Below are positions 24,346-56,289 of a DNA stretch of 64,000 nucleotides, piece after piece. Below the pieces are notes generated by a model, which saw nothing but the letters and a program-made list of their open reading frames with translations, was not told where the DNA came from and did no database searches. Both the position numbers and the translations under genes were made by a program. Origin of the DNA: Flaccisagitta enflata. Lineage: Eukaryota > Chaetognatha > Sagittoidea > Aphragmophora. The stretch is taken from the NCBI GenBank assembly GCA_965153355.1, contig OZ231128.1, forward strand, positions 8,370,001 to 8,434,000, given 5' to 3'. How positions within the stretch are numbered: the first letter of the stretch is position 1; each line of letters opens with the position of its first letter.

Positions 24346-24654
24346 TTTGTCTTGTTCTCTTGATCCATTCTTTTGCCTTTTGTTCGACTTTTGTTTTGAT
24401 GGTGCGTCATCGTCTCTCTGTAGTGAAAGGGTCTGTCCATCGGTCGGTCCGTTTGGTGTTTCGTGTGTCCGTAACGCCTCATCTAATACCACGAGTGTGA
24501 GTGTGTGTCTCTCTGGGTGCAAATTTTGGCATTTCTAAGAACATGGATCTATTGTTATATGTTTATGAGTTTACTACCTTGGAAATAAGTTTAGCATCAA
24601 AATGAGTGTTAGTTCATGTATTGACTAGAATGGTACAAAAACATGTTCAAACGG

Positions 24655-24893
24655 TTCTCAGTACTTGGTATGGCCTCCCTCCTGGCTAATCACTGCCTGC
24701 ATTCTTGCCAGCATTGATTCGTATAAGGCTTTGAGGTAAGATGGCCTGACTTGTCTCCACACCTTCAATGCGATTCTTTTCAGGCCCCCAATTGAATTGG
24801 CGTGTTCCCTTTGCTGCATATTCTTCATCTGCAACCACAAATTTCCTATCTTATAAAGATCCGGCAAATTGCCGGGCCAATCCGGGAGGAATT
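24655..24893 (-). pseudogene. Tc1/mariner-type transposase C-terminal remnant
   Basis: The minus strand gives a frame with DWPGNLPDLYKIGNLW, a degraded form of the DWPxxSPDLNPIENLW block carrying the third catalytic position, followed by a region ending AVISQEGGHTKY that fits the transposase C-terminus. The catalytic DDE/D domain upstream is missing and the conserved PIEN is lost, so this is a dead scrap. Possibly a relic of the source of the TA-flanked MITEs here, which is inference only. Confidence 0.7.
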
Positions 24894-24959
24894 TGGTGCT
24901 TGGAATTGGTAGTGAAGTCCCTAGGCTTCAAGCTGCCATACGTTGGAGTAACGAGTAAA

Positions 24960-25490
24960 TGAGCTGGCCATTTTTTTTTCAAAATCGCATTTGAAAGTTT
25001 TTACGTTTTCCATTGTAACTTTTAAACGGCTTGAGACAGTACTCCCCGGTTGGTCTACATTGAAAGATAATTCGATGTAGATCATTTTAGTCATGGATTT
25101 TTTATGGATTCGTTGAGATTAAAGCAACTTATGCTCAACTGAACATGATGCTAAACTTATTTCCTAGGTAGTATGTTTTCGGAAATGCAAATTTATCTAA
25201 TTTGAAGCAAGCTTAGAATTCCACCCAAGGCAAGACAAATTGCTAAATCAAAATACTTAAGAAATTCATGAATTTCGCACCATTTATCTTATTTTTCTTA
25301 CTTATCAGTGAGATATCAATCATTTTCAAGCAAAAAAGTTATAAAAATATATATTTATGATTAGAAAATTTATGATATCATGATATTATGGAAAATAAAA
25401 CAAATCGTTGACACATTGAATTTTGTCATTGTTTGCACCGTGACACAATTTCTCATTATAGTATTGTAAGTAAACAAGGGTGTCACTGAC
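24960..25490. other. Unannotated stretch
   Basis: AT-rich, no supported gene or repeat. Confidence 0.4.
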
Positions 25491-25800
25491 CTTTTAGCAA
25501 ACTATCATGTTTTTGCAATTTCAGTGAAATGGGCATCTCTGTCTGTATCACTGTTTCTTGTGAGTGAAACGGGTATCACAGCCATTGTTTCTTGTGAGTT
25601 TTCTCATCACTGCTTTTTTATTAAAAAGGGCATCACTGACTGAACTGTTACTTTAACCACTGTTTCGTGTGAGTGAGATGCGTATTACTGATTGAACTGC
25701 TACCGTAGCCACTGAGTTTTTTCATCACTGCTTTTTTCAGTGAATCGGGAGTTTATGACTGAACTGTTACCTTAACAGTGGCCAAAAAAAAAAGGAGACG
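25490..25800. repeat. ~100-bp minisatellite, left block
   Basis: Diverged units containing CACTGTTTCTTGTGAGTGA, then GGGCATCACTGACTGAACTG. The same repeat resumes at about 26935-27420. Confidence 0.75.
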
Positions 25801-25948
25801 CAATCTTTAGATCAAGGATTGTTCAGTAATTAAAGCAGACAAACCATTGAAATCCATGATGGTTTTAAAGAGCTTCAAAAACTTTTTCATTTGAGCGGTC
25901 TTAGAACCGTCTTGCTTTAATACTTCAGTAGTTATGATAATTCAAAGA

Positions 25949-26527
25949 TACAGTAGATGTCGTCTAGACTTTGAAATATGGGGGAACTCACTGCAGGCAG
26001 ACAAATATACTTGAGAGACTGATATTTGGAATATAGGCTAATAAAAGGATGCTTTACTGCCCATTGGTGTTGGTTGCCATGGAAACACATTTCCATGTAT
26101 TTATGCTAAAGTATTAATATTTTTAGAAATTTTTTGAGGGAACATTGTTTAAGATATAATTTGCAACAACTTTCCTACAATATGTTTTGTAAGAATATTG
26201 CTCCTTTAGTAGTTGCTAGGGAGCATAACTATGTGTGACAGCCCTGTGATGCTCCCTAGCGACCGCCAAACGAGCGACATTCTTATAGAACTTATTATGG
26301 GAAAATTGTGGCAAATCTTATTTTAAACAATATTCCCTCAAAAAAATGTCTCAAAATATTGATACTTTTGGGTTAATACATGAAAATGTGTTTCTATGGC
26401 AACCAACACCCATGGGCAATAAAGCATCCTTTTATTAGTTTACATTTCAAATATCAGTCTCTTAGGTTTATTTGTCTTCCTGTAATGAATTCCCCCGCAT
26501 TTCCAAGTCTAGACGACATCTACTGTA
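25949..26527. mobile_element. Foldback MITE B (TA target site)
   Basis: Palindrome of about 575 bp between TA-CAGTAGATGTCGTCTAGAC and its inverted partner GTCTAGACGACATCTACTG-TA. Its centre (TTGCTAGGGAGCATAAC ... GATGCTCCCTAGCGACC) resembles those of the copies at 23101 and 60480, so the three belong to one family. Confidence 0.85.
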
Positions 26528-26934
26528 ACAACTAATAAGTTTTGAATCGGGCTCCTATGTCCTTGACAAACCAACTTTGAATTGATGTAGTTTCAAAACG
26601 AATAGGAACCAGGAATTCTGATTGATTCCATCTTGTAGAAAATTCAGAGTTCTTCATTTTTACCATGGATTTTGTCCCATTTATTAAACTTTTTAATTCC
26701 GCCGAATCTTTTAAACAAAAAGTGCTTTTTTGTCAGGCGCTAAAATCCATTTTCTTTGGCAATCAAGACTGTTGTACTTCAATCCTATGTCATTTGAAAA
26801 CGACTCAAGCGACAAATTTCTGCTTGATCTAGATTTGCAGAGTTTTTGAAGCTCTTTAAAATGTTCATAGATTTTAAGTGTTAATTATGCATGGTTTTCC
26901 ATCTGTAAAGAAAAACTGAGCGTCTCTTTTTTAT

Positions 26935-27425
26935 TTTCATCACTGTTAGCCACTGTTTCTTGGGACTTTTTCCATCACTGCATTCTTGTGAGTATTCTCA
27001 TCACTTTTTCGAGGAATAGGGCATCACTGACTAAACTGTTACCTCAGCTACTGTGTTTTGTGAGTTTTGTCATCATTGTTTTTTCAGTGAAGCGGGCGTC
27101 ACTGCCTAAACTGCTACCTTAACCACTGTTTCTTGTGAGTGAAAAGGGCATGACTGATTGAACTGCTACAGTAGCCATTGTTTCTTGTGAGTTTTTTCAT
27201 CACTGCTTTTTTCAGTAATACGGGCATTACTGACTGAACCGTTACCTTAACCTCTGTTTCTTGTGAGTGAAAATGGCATGACTGATTGAACTGCTACCGT
27301 AGCCATTGTTTCTTGAGAGTTTTTTCATCCCTGCTTTGTTTCAGTGAAATGGCATTCACCGACTGAACCGGTACCTTAGCCACTGTTTCTTGTGCACATT
27401 TCTCATCACTGCTTTTTCAGTCCCC
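26935..27425. repeat. ~100-bp minisatellite, right block
   Basis: Same unit as 25490-25800, about five further copies. Confidence 0.75.
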
Positions 27426-27534
27426 ATTTTTCCTCGTCTCTCATTCTATCACACCCCAGAAAGTTTTACGCTTCCACAGTCAGCATGTCAAATATGTCTT
27501 CCATTCTTTGTCTACTCTCTTTCTCTCTCTTTCT

Positions 27535-27567
27535 GTTTTACTTTCTTTCTTTTATCTTTCTTTCTTT

Positions 27568-27626
<59 letters not shown>

Positions 27627-27629
27627 GCT

Positions 27630-27698
<69 letters not shown>
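27535..27698. repeat. (TTTC)n microsatellite
   Basis: About 160 bp, one CGCTTC interruption. Confidence 0.95.
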
Positions 27699-27790
27699 TT
27701 TAGTCGCGGACACGCGACTCTATAAGCCACTTCTCGGTCCGTCGGTTCGTCCGTTGGTCGGTCGGTCGGTCCGTCGCACTGCGGGCTGAA
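27699..27790 (+). mobile_element. Hairpin/(GTCY)n dispersed element, left end
   Basis: TTTAGTCGCGGACACGCGACT hairpin followed by GGTCCGTCGGTTCGTCCGTT repeats. It abuts the TTTC tract directly; the right end is absent. Confidence 0.7.
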
Positions 27791-28720
27791 TTGTGGGCTA
27801 GGTGGCTCATTGGGGATTAACATTACATCTTTTCCATAACATTGCCCCTATGAAATATACAGAGTGAAAAACATTTTTCTGTATATTTTCAAATGTTAGG
27901 AAACTATTTATACCCAATGTTGACACATTTCTATTGGACTAAAAGCTTTTGGAGCTCAGAATACAAAAGAAGAGAAATTTGAGAAAATCAAGTGAAAAAT
28001 ACTGCAAAGCTCTCTTACAGTTAGTATTTAAATTGCTTTAAGTTATGACCAAATCAATGAAATTTCTGTCTTTGTTCAATAAGATTCTTTGATTAGGTGA
28101 TCGAAAAAAATCATTTTTTTGCTCATTTAGCTCATTTCGCTCATTTTTCTTCCAATCAAATATAGATTTTTACTTTTATCCATATTATCACTTGCCAAGA
28201 AAATCACAATAAGCACGGCAAAGTATGGCATGAGCCATAGCATTCTGGATTCAGGACCCCTTGAGCTACATTTTGGCACAAGTCGTTTATTGTGCGTCCT
28301 TGTGCGATTTTTTTTATTGATAGGGTAATAAAAGCATGCAAATTAGGTCAAGTAGGTAGTAATAGTAGACCAATTTATTAATGCTAAAAATGTAAAAATT
28401 AATGTTTTTATAATTTTTTCTAGACATGTAAACATTAATGAAGAAATCCAATCTGATATTGAAGATATCATGAGCTTTTTGAATTCTTAACAGTTAATCA
28501 AAAAAATTCATTGTTTTTTCTTGAAATTTAGCATTTTTCTTAGTAATGTCCATTTAAGTCGCTTTTTTCCACTCTAAATGGCCATAAAACCAGTCATATC
28601 GACCGGTGATATATGCTCAAATACTACTATGACCATTCTATTTAGTCTGTGCCATATAGCAGAGATAAAAATTTTCACCCAAATACCCTGGGAGCCATCT
28701 AGCGCAATCCGTGGCCCTTA
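27791..28720. other. Unannotated stretch
   Basis: About 930 bp of AT-rich unique sequence with no supported gene, RNA or repeat. Confidence 0.4.
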
Positions 28721-28812
28721 GTGCGTCGGTCCGTCACAAAGTTGTTTTTCAAGGTATTCCGCTCCTGCCCACCCGTCCGCGACTAATGCTGCCGTGTATA
28801 CGGCCTTGTTTC
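28720..28812 (+). mobile_element. Hairpin/(GTCY)n dispersed element, right end
   Basis: CGGTCCGTCACAAAG, CTGCCCACCCGTCCGCGACT and a terminal CCGTGTATACGGCCTTGTTT. The right end abuts another TTTC tract. Confidence 0.65.
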
Positions 28813-28814
28813 AT

Positions 28815-28894
<80 letters not shown>

Positions 28895-28918
28895 TTTTTC
28901 GTTCTTTCATTCTTTCTT

Positions 28919-28976
<58 letters not shown>

Positions 28977-28988
28977 TCTTTCTCTCAG
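28812..28988. repeat. (TTTC)n-(CT)n microsatellite
   Basis: TTTC to about 28925, then CT. Confidence 0.9.
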
Positions 28989-29055
28989 AAATTGATACCT
29001 ATATCTTCCAGGTGGTTAAAAATGTGAAGCAAATTGCGCAATGATGTCAGTAAAG

Positions 29056-29285
<230 letters not shown>

Positions 29286-29654
29286 AGCGACGGAAAAGGA
29301 CAGTTACAGAGGGAAAGGAAGAGAATGTGGTAATCACAATCACTTTTGAAATCTTCTGACACTTTTAGCCACTATTAGCTCTTTATTTATATAGTACAGA
29401 GCAATCAGCCCCAACTTTAGAATCCTTTTTAGACAAAATTGCATTGACTATGATTTTTTAAAAATTTTTTGTTTAAAAATAATCTTTTCTTGCAAAATAA
29501 TTGGTTTGATTGACCATGAATATTTCAAGTTGGAACTGAAATGTTTTCATACTTGAGAGAAAGGTCTAAAAAAAATCAAATGAGTTGTAATGTTATTTTC
29601 AGTATTATTCATTAAAAAGTTTTATCATGCTAATATCAAAAGTTGAAGTTGTTT

Positions 29655-30075
29655 ACCCCATATGTTGCAGTCCCCCCGCTCAAGTTAGCCTTAATTTTCA
29701 CTTAGGTGATGAAGTTTCTTGACGTGGTATTGTAGTTACCCACACTTAGTACTGCTGAGTCAGCAGTCTTATTTTATCCCTGAGTGTGGTGTTGTAGTTC
29801 ACCCCCGGACAGCAGTCTCAGTTTCCCCCTAAGTGTGGTATTGTTGTTACCCCTGGACCGCAGCCTTGGTTTTTCTCTGAGCATGATGGTGTAGGTACCC
29901 CTTGGACACAGCAGTTTCTCTGAGTCGGGTGTCGTGGTTAACCCACCTAGCAGTCATTCATTTATCCTCTGCTTTGGGTTGTAGCTACCCACAGACAAAG
30001 CAGCCTTAATTTTTCCCTGAGTGTAGTATTGTTATTACCCGCACACAGTAGCCTTTTTTTTCTTCCAAAAGTGTG
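29655..30075. repeat. ~62-bp minisatellite
   Basis: Diverged units with GTGTGGTATTGTAGTTACCC and CAGCAGTCTTATTTTTCCC. It resumes at about 30685-30795 after a 600-bp AT-rich interruption. Confidence 0.7.
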
Positions 30076-30901
30076 GTACTATCTTGGAAAAAATAAAATT
30101 CCCAGTAAAACAGTATTGCTATTCATTACTGCTATTTCCTGCACAAAATTCAATTTTTGTGTAGAAATGATTAGTTAAGGCTTTTTTGGTACCAAATATC
30201 ATTTGTAATCATTTGGGTAGACATAGATGAAGGATTTTTTAACAATTTTGTATAACAAGTCCCTTGATTTTCTTAACAATTTTTGTTTTTAGCGCTTTCA
30301 GATCAAAGTATATTCATTTTGATATAAAATCTAAACGGTTTGAACTAAAAAAATCTGCTTGGCGGCATTAGACAGATTTTTTGAAGCTCTTTCAAATGGT
30401 CACCGATTTTCATATGATTTTATCATGATAAGCCAAGAAAAAGTAAAAATAAACAGGTCAATTTTTCCCCCTCATTTTTTGCATATTTTCTGCTTTTTGT
30501 TGAGGTGAACGTTTTCACTCTTTTAGCTCTAAAATCTAAACGAATTGAGCTACATAGCTCTGCTTGGCGCCATTTTGAAGATTTTTTCAAGCTCTTTCTA
30601 ATGGTCACTGATTTTAATAGGTTCTCTTAAGTTGTTCCATCACAAATTAGCTATTTAGGTGGGACTTTTAATTTTTCCAAGCTAGTACTGTAGTTTCTCA
30701 CAAACAGCAGCCTCTGTTTCGCCCCGAGCGTGATGTTGTACTAGTTACCCACACACACATCAGTCTCACTTTTTCCCTGAACGTGGCGTTGTATAGTGAC
30801 AGGTTTTGTCGCTTTTGCCTTTTCAACTGTCTTATCTATTTCATGCCTCACTTACCACCTCTGTTTATCCTTCTTTTACGCGTTTGCTTTTCCACACATT
30901 T

Positions 30902-31746
<845 letters not shown>

Positions 31747-31747
31747 A

Positions 31748-31990
31748 TGTTTTTAGTTGCGGACACGCAACTCTATAAGAGGCTTTGTCCATCCGTCTGT
31801 TGGTCCGTCCGTTGGTCCGTTGGTCCATAGAGGTAATCGAGTCGAAAAGTGGGAAAACGAGCGTTTTTGAAGCTTTTTGGGCTGCGGCACCAAATGACCA
31901 ATGTCCTGTAGAACACATGGGGGAATTTACAGATGTCCGTTCATCCGTCCGTCCTTCTATTCCCCCCCCCCCGTTGACCATTGTTAGGGT
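31748..31990 (+). mobile_element. Dispersed element left end plus half of a TIR element
   Basis: AGTTGCGGACACGCAACT hairpin and GTCCGTTGG repeats, then a degraded copy (31868-31975) of the GGGCAGCGGCCCC end with TGTCCTGTAGAACACATG and a poly-C run. No matching inverted end is found to its right. Confidence 0.55.
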
Positions 31991-32081
31991 ATGATGAGAA
32001 TTATCTCTAAAGCCATTGATGAAAAAGGAGCCATTCTATAATTAGACCCACCAATATAGAATGCGGTAATTGCTGAAAAGT

Positions 32082-32870
32082 TGCAAAAAATGCGAAAAAT
32101 CACTGTTTTCACTAAATGTTCCCGTTGCCAAAACTTGATCTAATTGAAACCAGAAATGCTCACACACTGTGCTTTTAAAACAATTCTGAGTGAAAAGACA
32201 TATAACTGTGGGTTTTTCTGCATTTTTGAGCAGTATTGGGGTGTAAGAGCATGTAACTAGCAAAAACAAAATCATTCCCTGAGCGCTTTTTGAGTAACCT
32301 TCAAAATCAGAAAAAAACAGACCTAATTTCAATGCAGATTCTTCTGGGAAGTGTTGACTAAATTTCTGATTCTATACTGTTAATCTATGCAAAATTCCCT
32401 TTCATTTGATAGGTCGCACTCTATACTTTTGCAAAGAATTAAAATTTTCATTTTTTGAGTCACCGTTACAAAAAAGTAACGGTGGCTCAAAATATGAAAA
32501 CCTAATTTCTATATAAAACCATATAGTGTGACCTATCAAATGAAAGGAAATTTTGTATAGAATAACAATATGGAATCAAAAAATGAGCCAATACAACTCA
32601 TTAGAATCTGCATTACAAATAGGTTTAATTTTTTTCTATTTTGAAGATTACGCAAAAAGCGCTCGGGGAATGATTTTATTTTTGCTAGTTACATGCTCTT
32701 ACATCCCAATACTGCTCAAAAATGCAGAAAAACCCACAGTTATACGATTTTCCACTGAGAATTTTTTTAAAAGCACAGTGCACAATATTCATTCTCACTT
32801 TATTTTTGTCAAAACTTGTTATTATATTGAAATCAGAGGAGTTATAATCATATTACTCACTTTAGTGAAA
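32082..32870. mobile_element. Long foldback element
   Basis: Two arms of about 350 bp face each other around GAGTCACCGTTAC-AAAAAA-GTAACGGTGGCTC (32457-32488). Example pairs are GAGCAGTATTGGGGTGTAAG on the left and CTTACATCCCAATACTGCTC on the right. A segment at the left edge (32082-32165) is repeated directly at about 32892-32975. Termini not resolved. Confidence 0.7.
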
Positions 32871-32999
32871 GAATAATGTAAAGGATAAAATTGTAAAAAA
32901 TCACGAAAAACCACTATTTTCATTGAAATTTTCCTTTGATAAAACTAGATTTGATTAAAACAATAAATCCTCACAATATTAATTCTGGCTTCATTTTTG

Positions 33000-33770
33000 A
33001 CACAACTTGTCATTACACTTTAGTAAAAGAATAATATGAAGAACAAAAATACAAAATCATTGAAAAATGTTAGAATCACAATATGCCATTGATTAAAAGG
33101 TTGACAAAACAGAAATCAATTTTTATTCATCTACTTTTTCTTCTCTTCATATGTGGAGGGCCGAACAAAAATTCACTTTTGGCTTTGTAGTACTTTAGGC
33201 ATTTGAAACAAGGCTTAATCTGGATTATAGTCTTATCTGTCCAGGAAAATGTCTTCTGATCTGCTAGAAACTTAACAGAACTAAAATCGAATCTGATCAT
33301 TGGGACCTATTCTCAAAAAAAACTTAGGCCCCTCTGGTCTACAGCTCTTTAATAAGAGTCAAATTTTTGTTTTTTTAAGGCTATCATTGCTTCAAAATGA
33401 AGTTACCCTGAAATTTTTTTTCCCTTATAGAATGTAGAATACCGGTGTAAGATAACCCTACAAAAAATTTCAGAAAATTGACAAAGACTAAATATAAGCA
33501 ATTTTTCAAACGCTCGCTAGCCTGTCTGGGGCAATGTGGAGCGATGAAATTTTTAATGAAGAGAGAGAAGAAATGTGAGATAGGAAGACCTGAGAAAAAG
33601 ATTGAAATATCATTATTTTACATACAAAAAATCTAAGCAGATTTTTTTTCAAAAGGTAACCATAAAGAGGCTAGTAGCTTTTTCTAAGATAATTTTCAGG
33701 TCTTCTTAGCAACATGTCTTCTCCTTCTGCAATAAAAATTTCAGAATCCTGCGTTGCCCGAGTCGCGCTA
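33000..33770. other. Unannotated stretch
   Basis: AT-rich, no supported gene or clear repeat. Confidence 0.4.
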
Positions 33771-33774
33771 GGCA

Positions 33775-33912
33775 TTGTGGCCTCAAATTAGCCCTCCCAG
33801 TCCTCAATTTAGCCCTCCGTCCTCAAATCAGCCCTCCAGGCTTCAAATCAGCCCCCCGTGCCTCAAATCTGCCCTCCAGACCTTCAATCAGCCCTCTAAG
33901 CTTAGAATCAGC
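33775..33912. repeat. CCTCAAATCAGCCCTCC minisatellite, left half
   Basis: About six 20-23 bp units. The same repeat resumes at 34999-35110, so the LINE fragment was inserted into it. Confidence 0.8.
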
Positions 33913-34770
33913 CTATCTTGCAGACTCTCTCTTTACGCGGATGACTTTGCACTTCTTTTTGCGCACCGTGACGCTACCGTAATTGCTGATCGCCTTAGCA
34001 TTGAACTTTCAAGCTGTAAAAAATGGCTTGTGGACAACAGGCTATCCCTTCACATTGGTAAGACGGAATCGTTGCTCTTTGGTTCAAAGAGAAGATTGAA
34101 AGGGGTGGATTTTCGGGTTTTCTGTGATGGGATGCCTGTTGACCGCAGGTTTACTGTAAAGTATCTTGGGGTCTTACTTGACGAAAATGTAAACGGTTCT
34201 ACTCATGCGGGGAATCTGATGAAGGTTTGTGCAGGAAGACTGGCTTTTCTTTATCGCCAGTCTCATTTGTTAGATAAGAAATGTAGGCAGACCCTATGTT
34301 CTGCGCTTATTCAACCGCATGTAGACTACTGCTGTAGTTCCTGGTATTTTGGTTTATCAGCGGTCTTGAAGGAGCGGCTAAATGTAGTTCAACGAAAAAT
34401 GGTTCGTTTCATCAATGGATGGGACAACAGGGCACATGTTGATTGTAAAAACCTTAGAGAACTGTCATGGCTGAACATTCCGGATAGGGTTAAGTTCTTT
34501 CAAATGTTGCATCTTTTTCGCATCAGAAACAAACTTGCTCCTAAATACTTGCTTCCCAATTTTACATCGATATCCGCTGCTCATTCTCACAATACACGCG
34601 GAAGCGAGTATAACTTTGTGCTTTCTCGTGATTTATCTCGGTCTCAAAGTAGTTTTTCTTTTGTCTCAATCAAGCATTGGCACAGTCTCCCCACCAGTAT
34701 CAAAAGTATTGGCGAATTTCGAGTTTTTAAGAGGAAACTAAAAGAGTTTTTGATTTCTCAGTACGACTGA
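33913..34770 (+). pseudogene. LINE reverse transcriptase, C-terminal portion
   Basis: About 285 codons open to a TGA. Starts at the catalytic YADD block, followed by the thumb region with CKKWLVDNRLSLHIGKTE and KYLGVLLDE, then the C-terminal part with HVDYCCSSWYFGL, AHSHNTRGS and KHWHSLP. An ATG-initiated reading would borrow about 47 residues from the minisatellite and is not a real start. The frame is undamaged, so the copy is fairly young, but without the N-terminal RT and endonuclease it cannot function. Order and motifs fit the Jockey/CR1/Rex1 group; the clade is not resolved. Confidence 0.85.
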
Positions 34771-34998
34771 TTTTACTGATTCTGTCGGACGGATTTTCCC
34801 TGTAAATGATTTTGGCTACGTATTTACGATCTTACCATTTTACTCTTATTTTACCTGTTACGAATTTTTATTATCATCACGGACCCCTTTGGAAAAAAGT
34901 CGCATTAAAAGACTTTCATGGGCTATCCGGGAAACAGTCTTACATTTACTCGTGTTTGTAATTCCATGTTTCAAAATAAAATTCATTCATTCATTCAT
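33913..34998 (+). mobile_element. 5'-truncated non-LTR retrotransposon (LINE)
   Basis: The 3' part of a LINE lies inside a minisatellite that continues on both sides. It begins within the reverse transcriptase region just before YADD and ends with ATAAAATTC then four ATTC units, the short tandem tail typical of CR1/Rex1-like LINEs. The 5' part was never inserted, as expected for target-primed reverse transcription. Confidence 0.85.
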
Positions 34999-35112
34999 TG
35001 TGCCTCAAATTTACCCTCCAGACCTCAAATCTGCTCTCCAAGCCTAAATGTTGCCCTCCAGCCTTCGAACATGCCTTCAGGGGCCTAAATCAGTCATCTA
35101 AGGCCTGAAATA
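34999..35112. repeat. CCTCAAATCAGCCCTCC minisatellite, right half
   Basis: Five further units after the LINE tail. Confidence 0.75.
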
Positions 35113-35139
35113 TGCCCACTCAGGACGTCTAGAAATTCA

Positions 35140-35275
35140 TCGCTGTGTTTTACCCTTTGGGGCCCTTTGGGGCCCTTTGGGGCCGCTGCCCTGCTCTCGC
35201 TCCACTTCTTCTCTGGATCACTCCAAGCAGGGCAATTGATACCGCTGACCATGTGCGATCCTTGGATGACATGAT
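35140..35275. mobile_element. Solo right end of the GGGCAGCGG TIR family
   Basis: GGGGCCGCTGCCCTGCTC followed by the associated segment AGCAGGGCAATTGATACCGC and GACCATGTGCGATCCTTGG, as at 41011-41100 and 41624-41720. A GGCCCTTTGG unit is repeated three times. Confidence 0.55.
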
Positions 35276-35519
35276 TTGTATGTGTCTGTGTTGGAAGGGC
35301 GGTTGGGTGGGGCGTTGGGTGTGGATGGGGCTTGGCTGCCCCCGCCCACCCGTCCGCAACGATATTGTGAACCGGATGGCAGAAAACGACGAATCTCGAG
35401 CGAATTATTTTCATTAATAATGTAATACAATCAATAGATTCTACATGTATTAATCAAAGTATCGCATCACCAATTTACCACCAAATTCATTGACCTATTA
35501 AATTTTTTTTTTATGATAA

Positions 35520-53628
<18,109 letters not shown>

Positions 53629-53683
53629 ATTCTCTAACTGTTTATTCGTCTTTTGATCTCTTTCGGCTTCTTTAATTCGTTTT

Positions 53684-54135
<452 letters not shown>

Positions 54136-54800
54136 GTTGTTGCTGCTATTTCTTTAATACTTCAAAAGTTTCCGCCATCAATGTCCGCCGGTTTCACATT
54201 CTTTTTTTAATCGTTTTCAATAGATCAATAACTTTCATGATTGACGAGTTAAAAAAGACAACGTAAGAAGTGAAATATTGAATTTCTATCTTCCACATTC
54301 CCTTCCTCAAATGTCGTTGGATTTTCACTTTACTTTACTTCCTCTCTTTTTTTAAATCTATGTTTTCTTTTTCTGTATTTTTTTCCTTTTTCTTTTTGTT
54401 TGCCTTAAGAATCGTCAGTCAAAGTCTCTTCTTCTGTTTCTCAGGCCAACATTTACTTGCATCCATGATTTTTGGCCCTGGCACAAAAAATAATTCTGGA
54501 TTCAAATCAAAAGTTTGTGAGGAAAGTGGCACAATATAAAAATACATTTCTTGATAAACTGAAACTGAAACTTTTTTCCCATAGCTATCTTAGTATAAGT
54601 ATATTCTATATTGAAACTTTTAAGCATTTCAGCATTCAAGCACTAAAGCTTCACCTAGAATTCTAGGTTTTCTTAATATATGTTTTAAATCAGTCTTGGT
54701 TTAATCACAATTACAACCTTAAAAAGTCACATAACTGGTTTATCAAATTATTTTGATCACAATTACAACCTAGAACGATGTTTAAAAAATCACATGATTG
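54136..54800. other. Unannotated stretch upstream of PDI
   Basis: Possible promoter territory; no TATA box or other site that I can support. Confidence 0.35.
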
Positions 54801-54807
54801 GTCTTTT

Positions 54808-54890
54808 AAGTTGTTTCGAGTTGTTTCAAGTTGTTTCGAGTTGTTTCGAGTTGTTTCGAGTTGTTTCGAGTTGTTTCGAGTTGTTTTGAT
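54808..54890. repeat. 10-bp minisatellite GAGTTGTTTC
   Basis: About eight near-perfect copies. Confidence 0.9.
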
Positions 54891-55368
54891 CATGATCAAA
54901 ACCTAGAAAATACAGAACGAACTTTAAAAAGTCACATGACTGGTTTTTCAAGTTGGGTTAAACTCGACTTTAAACTCGACTTGAAACGCGGAAAACAGAG
55001 CTCCAAAACTCGATTGACAATCTTTGAGCTCCGGACTCAATTTTCGACAGTTTTTGATATGACGTGGAACTTTCAAACACTAAATTAGATAAAAAGGACT
55101 TTGACTTATTTTCTGTATTGGGGATTAGATAAAACGCAGACAGGTTCCTGTAAGGGTGAATCGCCCTGTTCGGGGACTAGGCATATTTGAAGATACTAGG
55201 GATGTGGAAGCGATTGACCGCTTCCAATTTGGAGGAAGGGATAGCTACTAGTATTTGAACTACAAAATGGAAGCGGAAGCGGAAGCGGAAGCTGTGGAAG
55301 CGGCATAAAAATCGGCCGCTTCCACATCCCTAGAAGATACGTTGAAGCACCGCTAACTATACCGCACC

Positions 55369-55760
55369 CATTTCTAGTCGCGTGCTACGCTACTCTACAC
55401 CCTGCTTTGTCGGTCGGTTGGTCGGTCGGTTGGTCGGTTGGTTGGTCGGTCGGTTAGTTGGTCGGTTGGTCCCCTTTTTACTTTTTCGGCGTTTTTTAAG
55501 CTTTTTGGGCTCACAGCTCCTTTCCAAATGCCATTATAAGTCATTTTAAGTCATTTTAAGTCATTTTAAGTCATTCTTAGTCATTTTAAGTCATTTTAAG
55601 TCATATTAGGTTATATTAAGTCACTAAAGTCAATATGGTCATTAAAGTCATTTTAAATCATTTTAAGTCATTTCAGGTCAACTTGAGTCATTTAAACTGA
55701 ATTTAAGTCATCTTAAGCTATTTATGTCCTGCACGCGACTTATAGGTGATGGCCTTGTTA
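55369..55760 (+). mobile_element. Hairpin/(GTCY)n dispersed element, long copy
   Basis: CTAGTCGCGTGCTACGCTACT start, GGTTGGTCGGTC repeats, 11-bp AAGTCATTTT units (55540-55700), then GCACGCGACTTATAGG and GGCCTTGTT. Same architecture as 2238-2783. Confidence 0.75.
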
Positions 55761-56289
55761 TGATTTACTCGCTTTTTTTAAGGCAATATGTTTGCAAGTC
55801 CACCAGTTATGGCGGCTATCGCCGTGAGGAAAGAATTCGTCAGCATTGACCATTTTCCACCAAGCCTTTGTCCTCAGTCACTGCGAAATATTATGAGCTC
55901 TTTATATTCGTCAACAAAAAGTGACAGTAGTTCGATTAATCAGTTAGTCCATCAGTCCGTCAGTCAGTTAGTCGGCTAGACGGTAATTCATTCAGGCCAT
56001 TGGTCGGTTAGTTGGTTAGTGCAATGGCCCATTAGTATGTCCATCCGTCCTTCTCACCTGCGAGTGTTGAACCATGGACACTTTCTCTATGTCTGATGTT
56101 GACCCTTTATTCGCCTTCTTTCTTTCTTTCTTTTTATAATCAAGTTCTATTTCTGTTTCCATTTTTGGCTGTTTTTCTTTCTAATCTTTTTTTTTCATAT
56201 TTAAGTTTTTTTCTTTCTCTCTTTTCCTTGTCAAGTTCATTCTCCTCTGTCGCCTTTCCGCCATTTTTCCTCTTTGATGTCGACCGCCT

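Noticed and set aside
33775-33912. The ATG-proximal 47 residues of the LINE frame as part of the protein
   Set aside because: These codons are the flanking minisatellite, which resumes on the other side of the LINE insertion.
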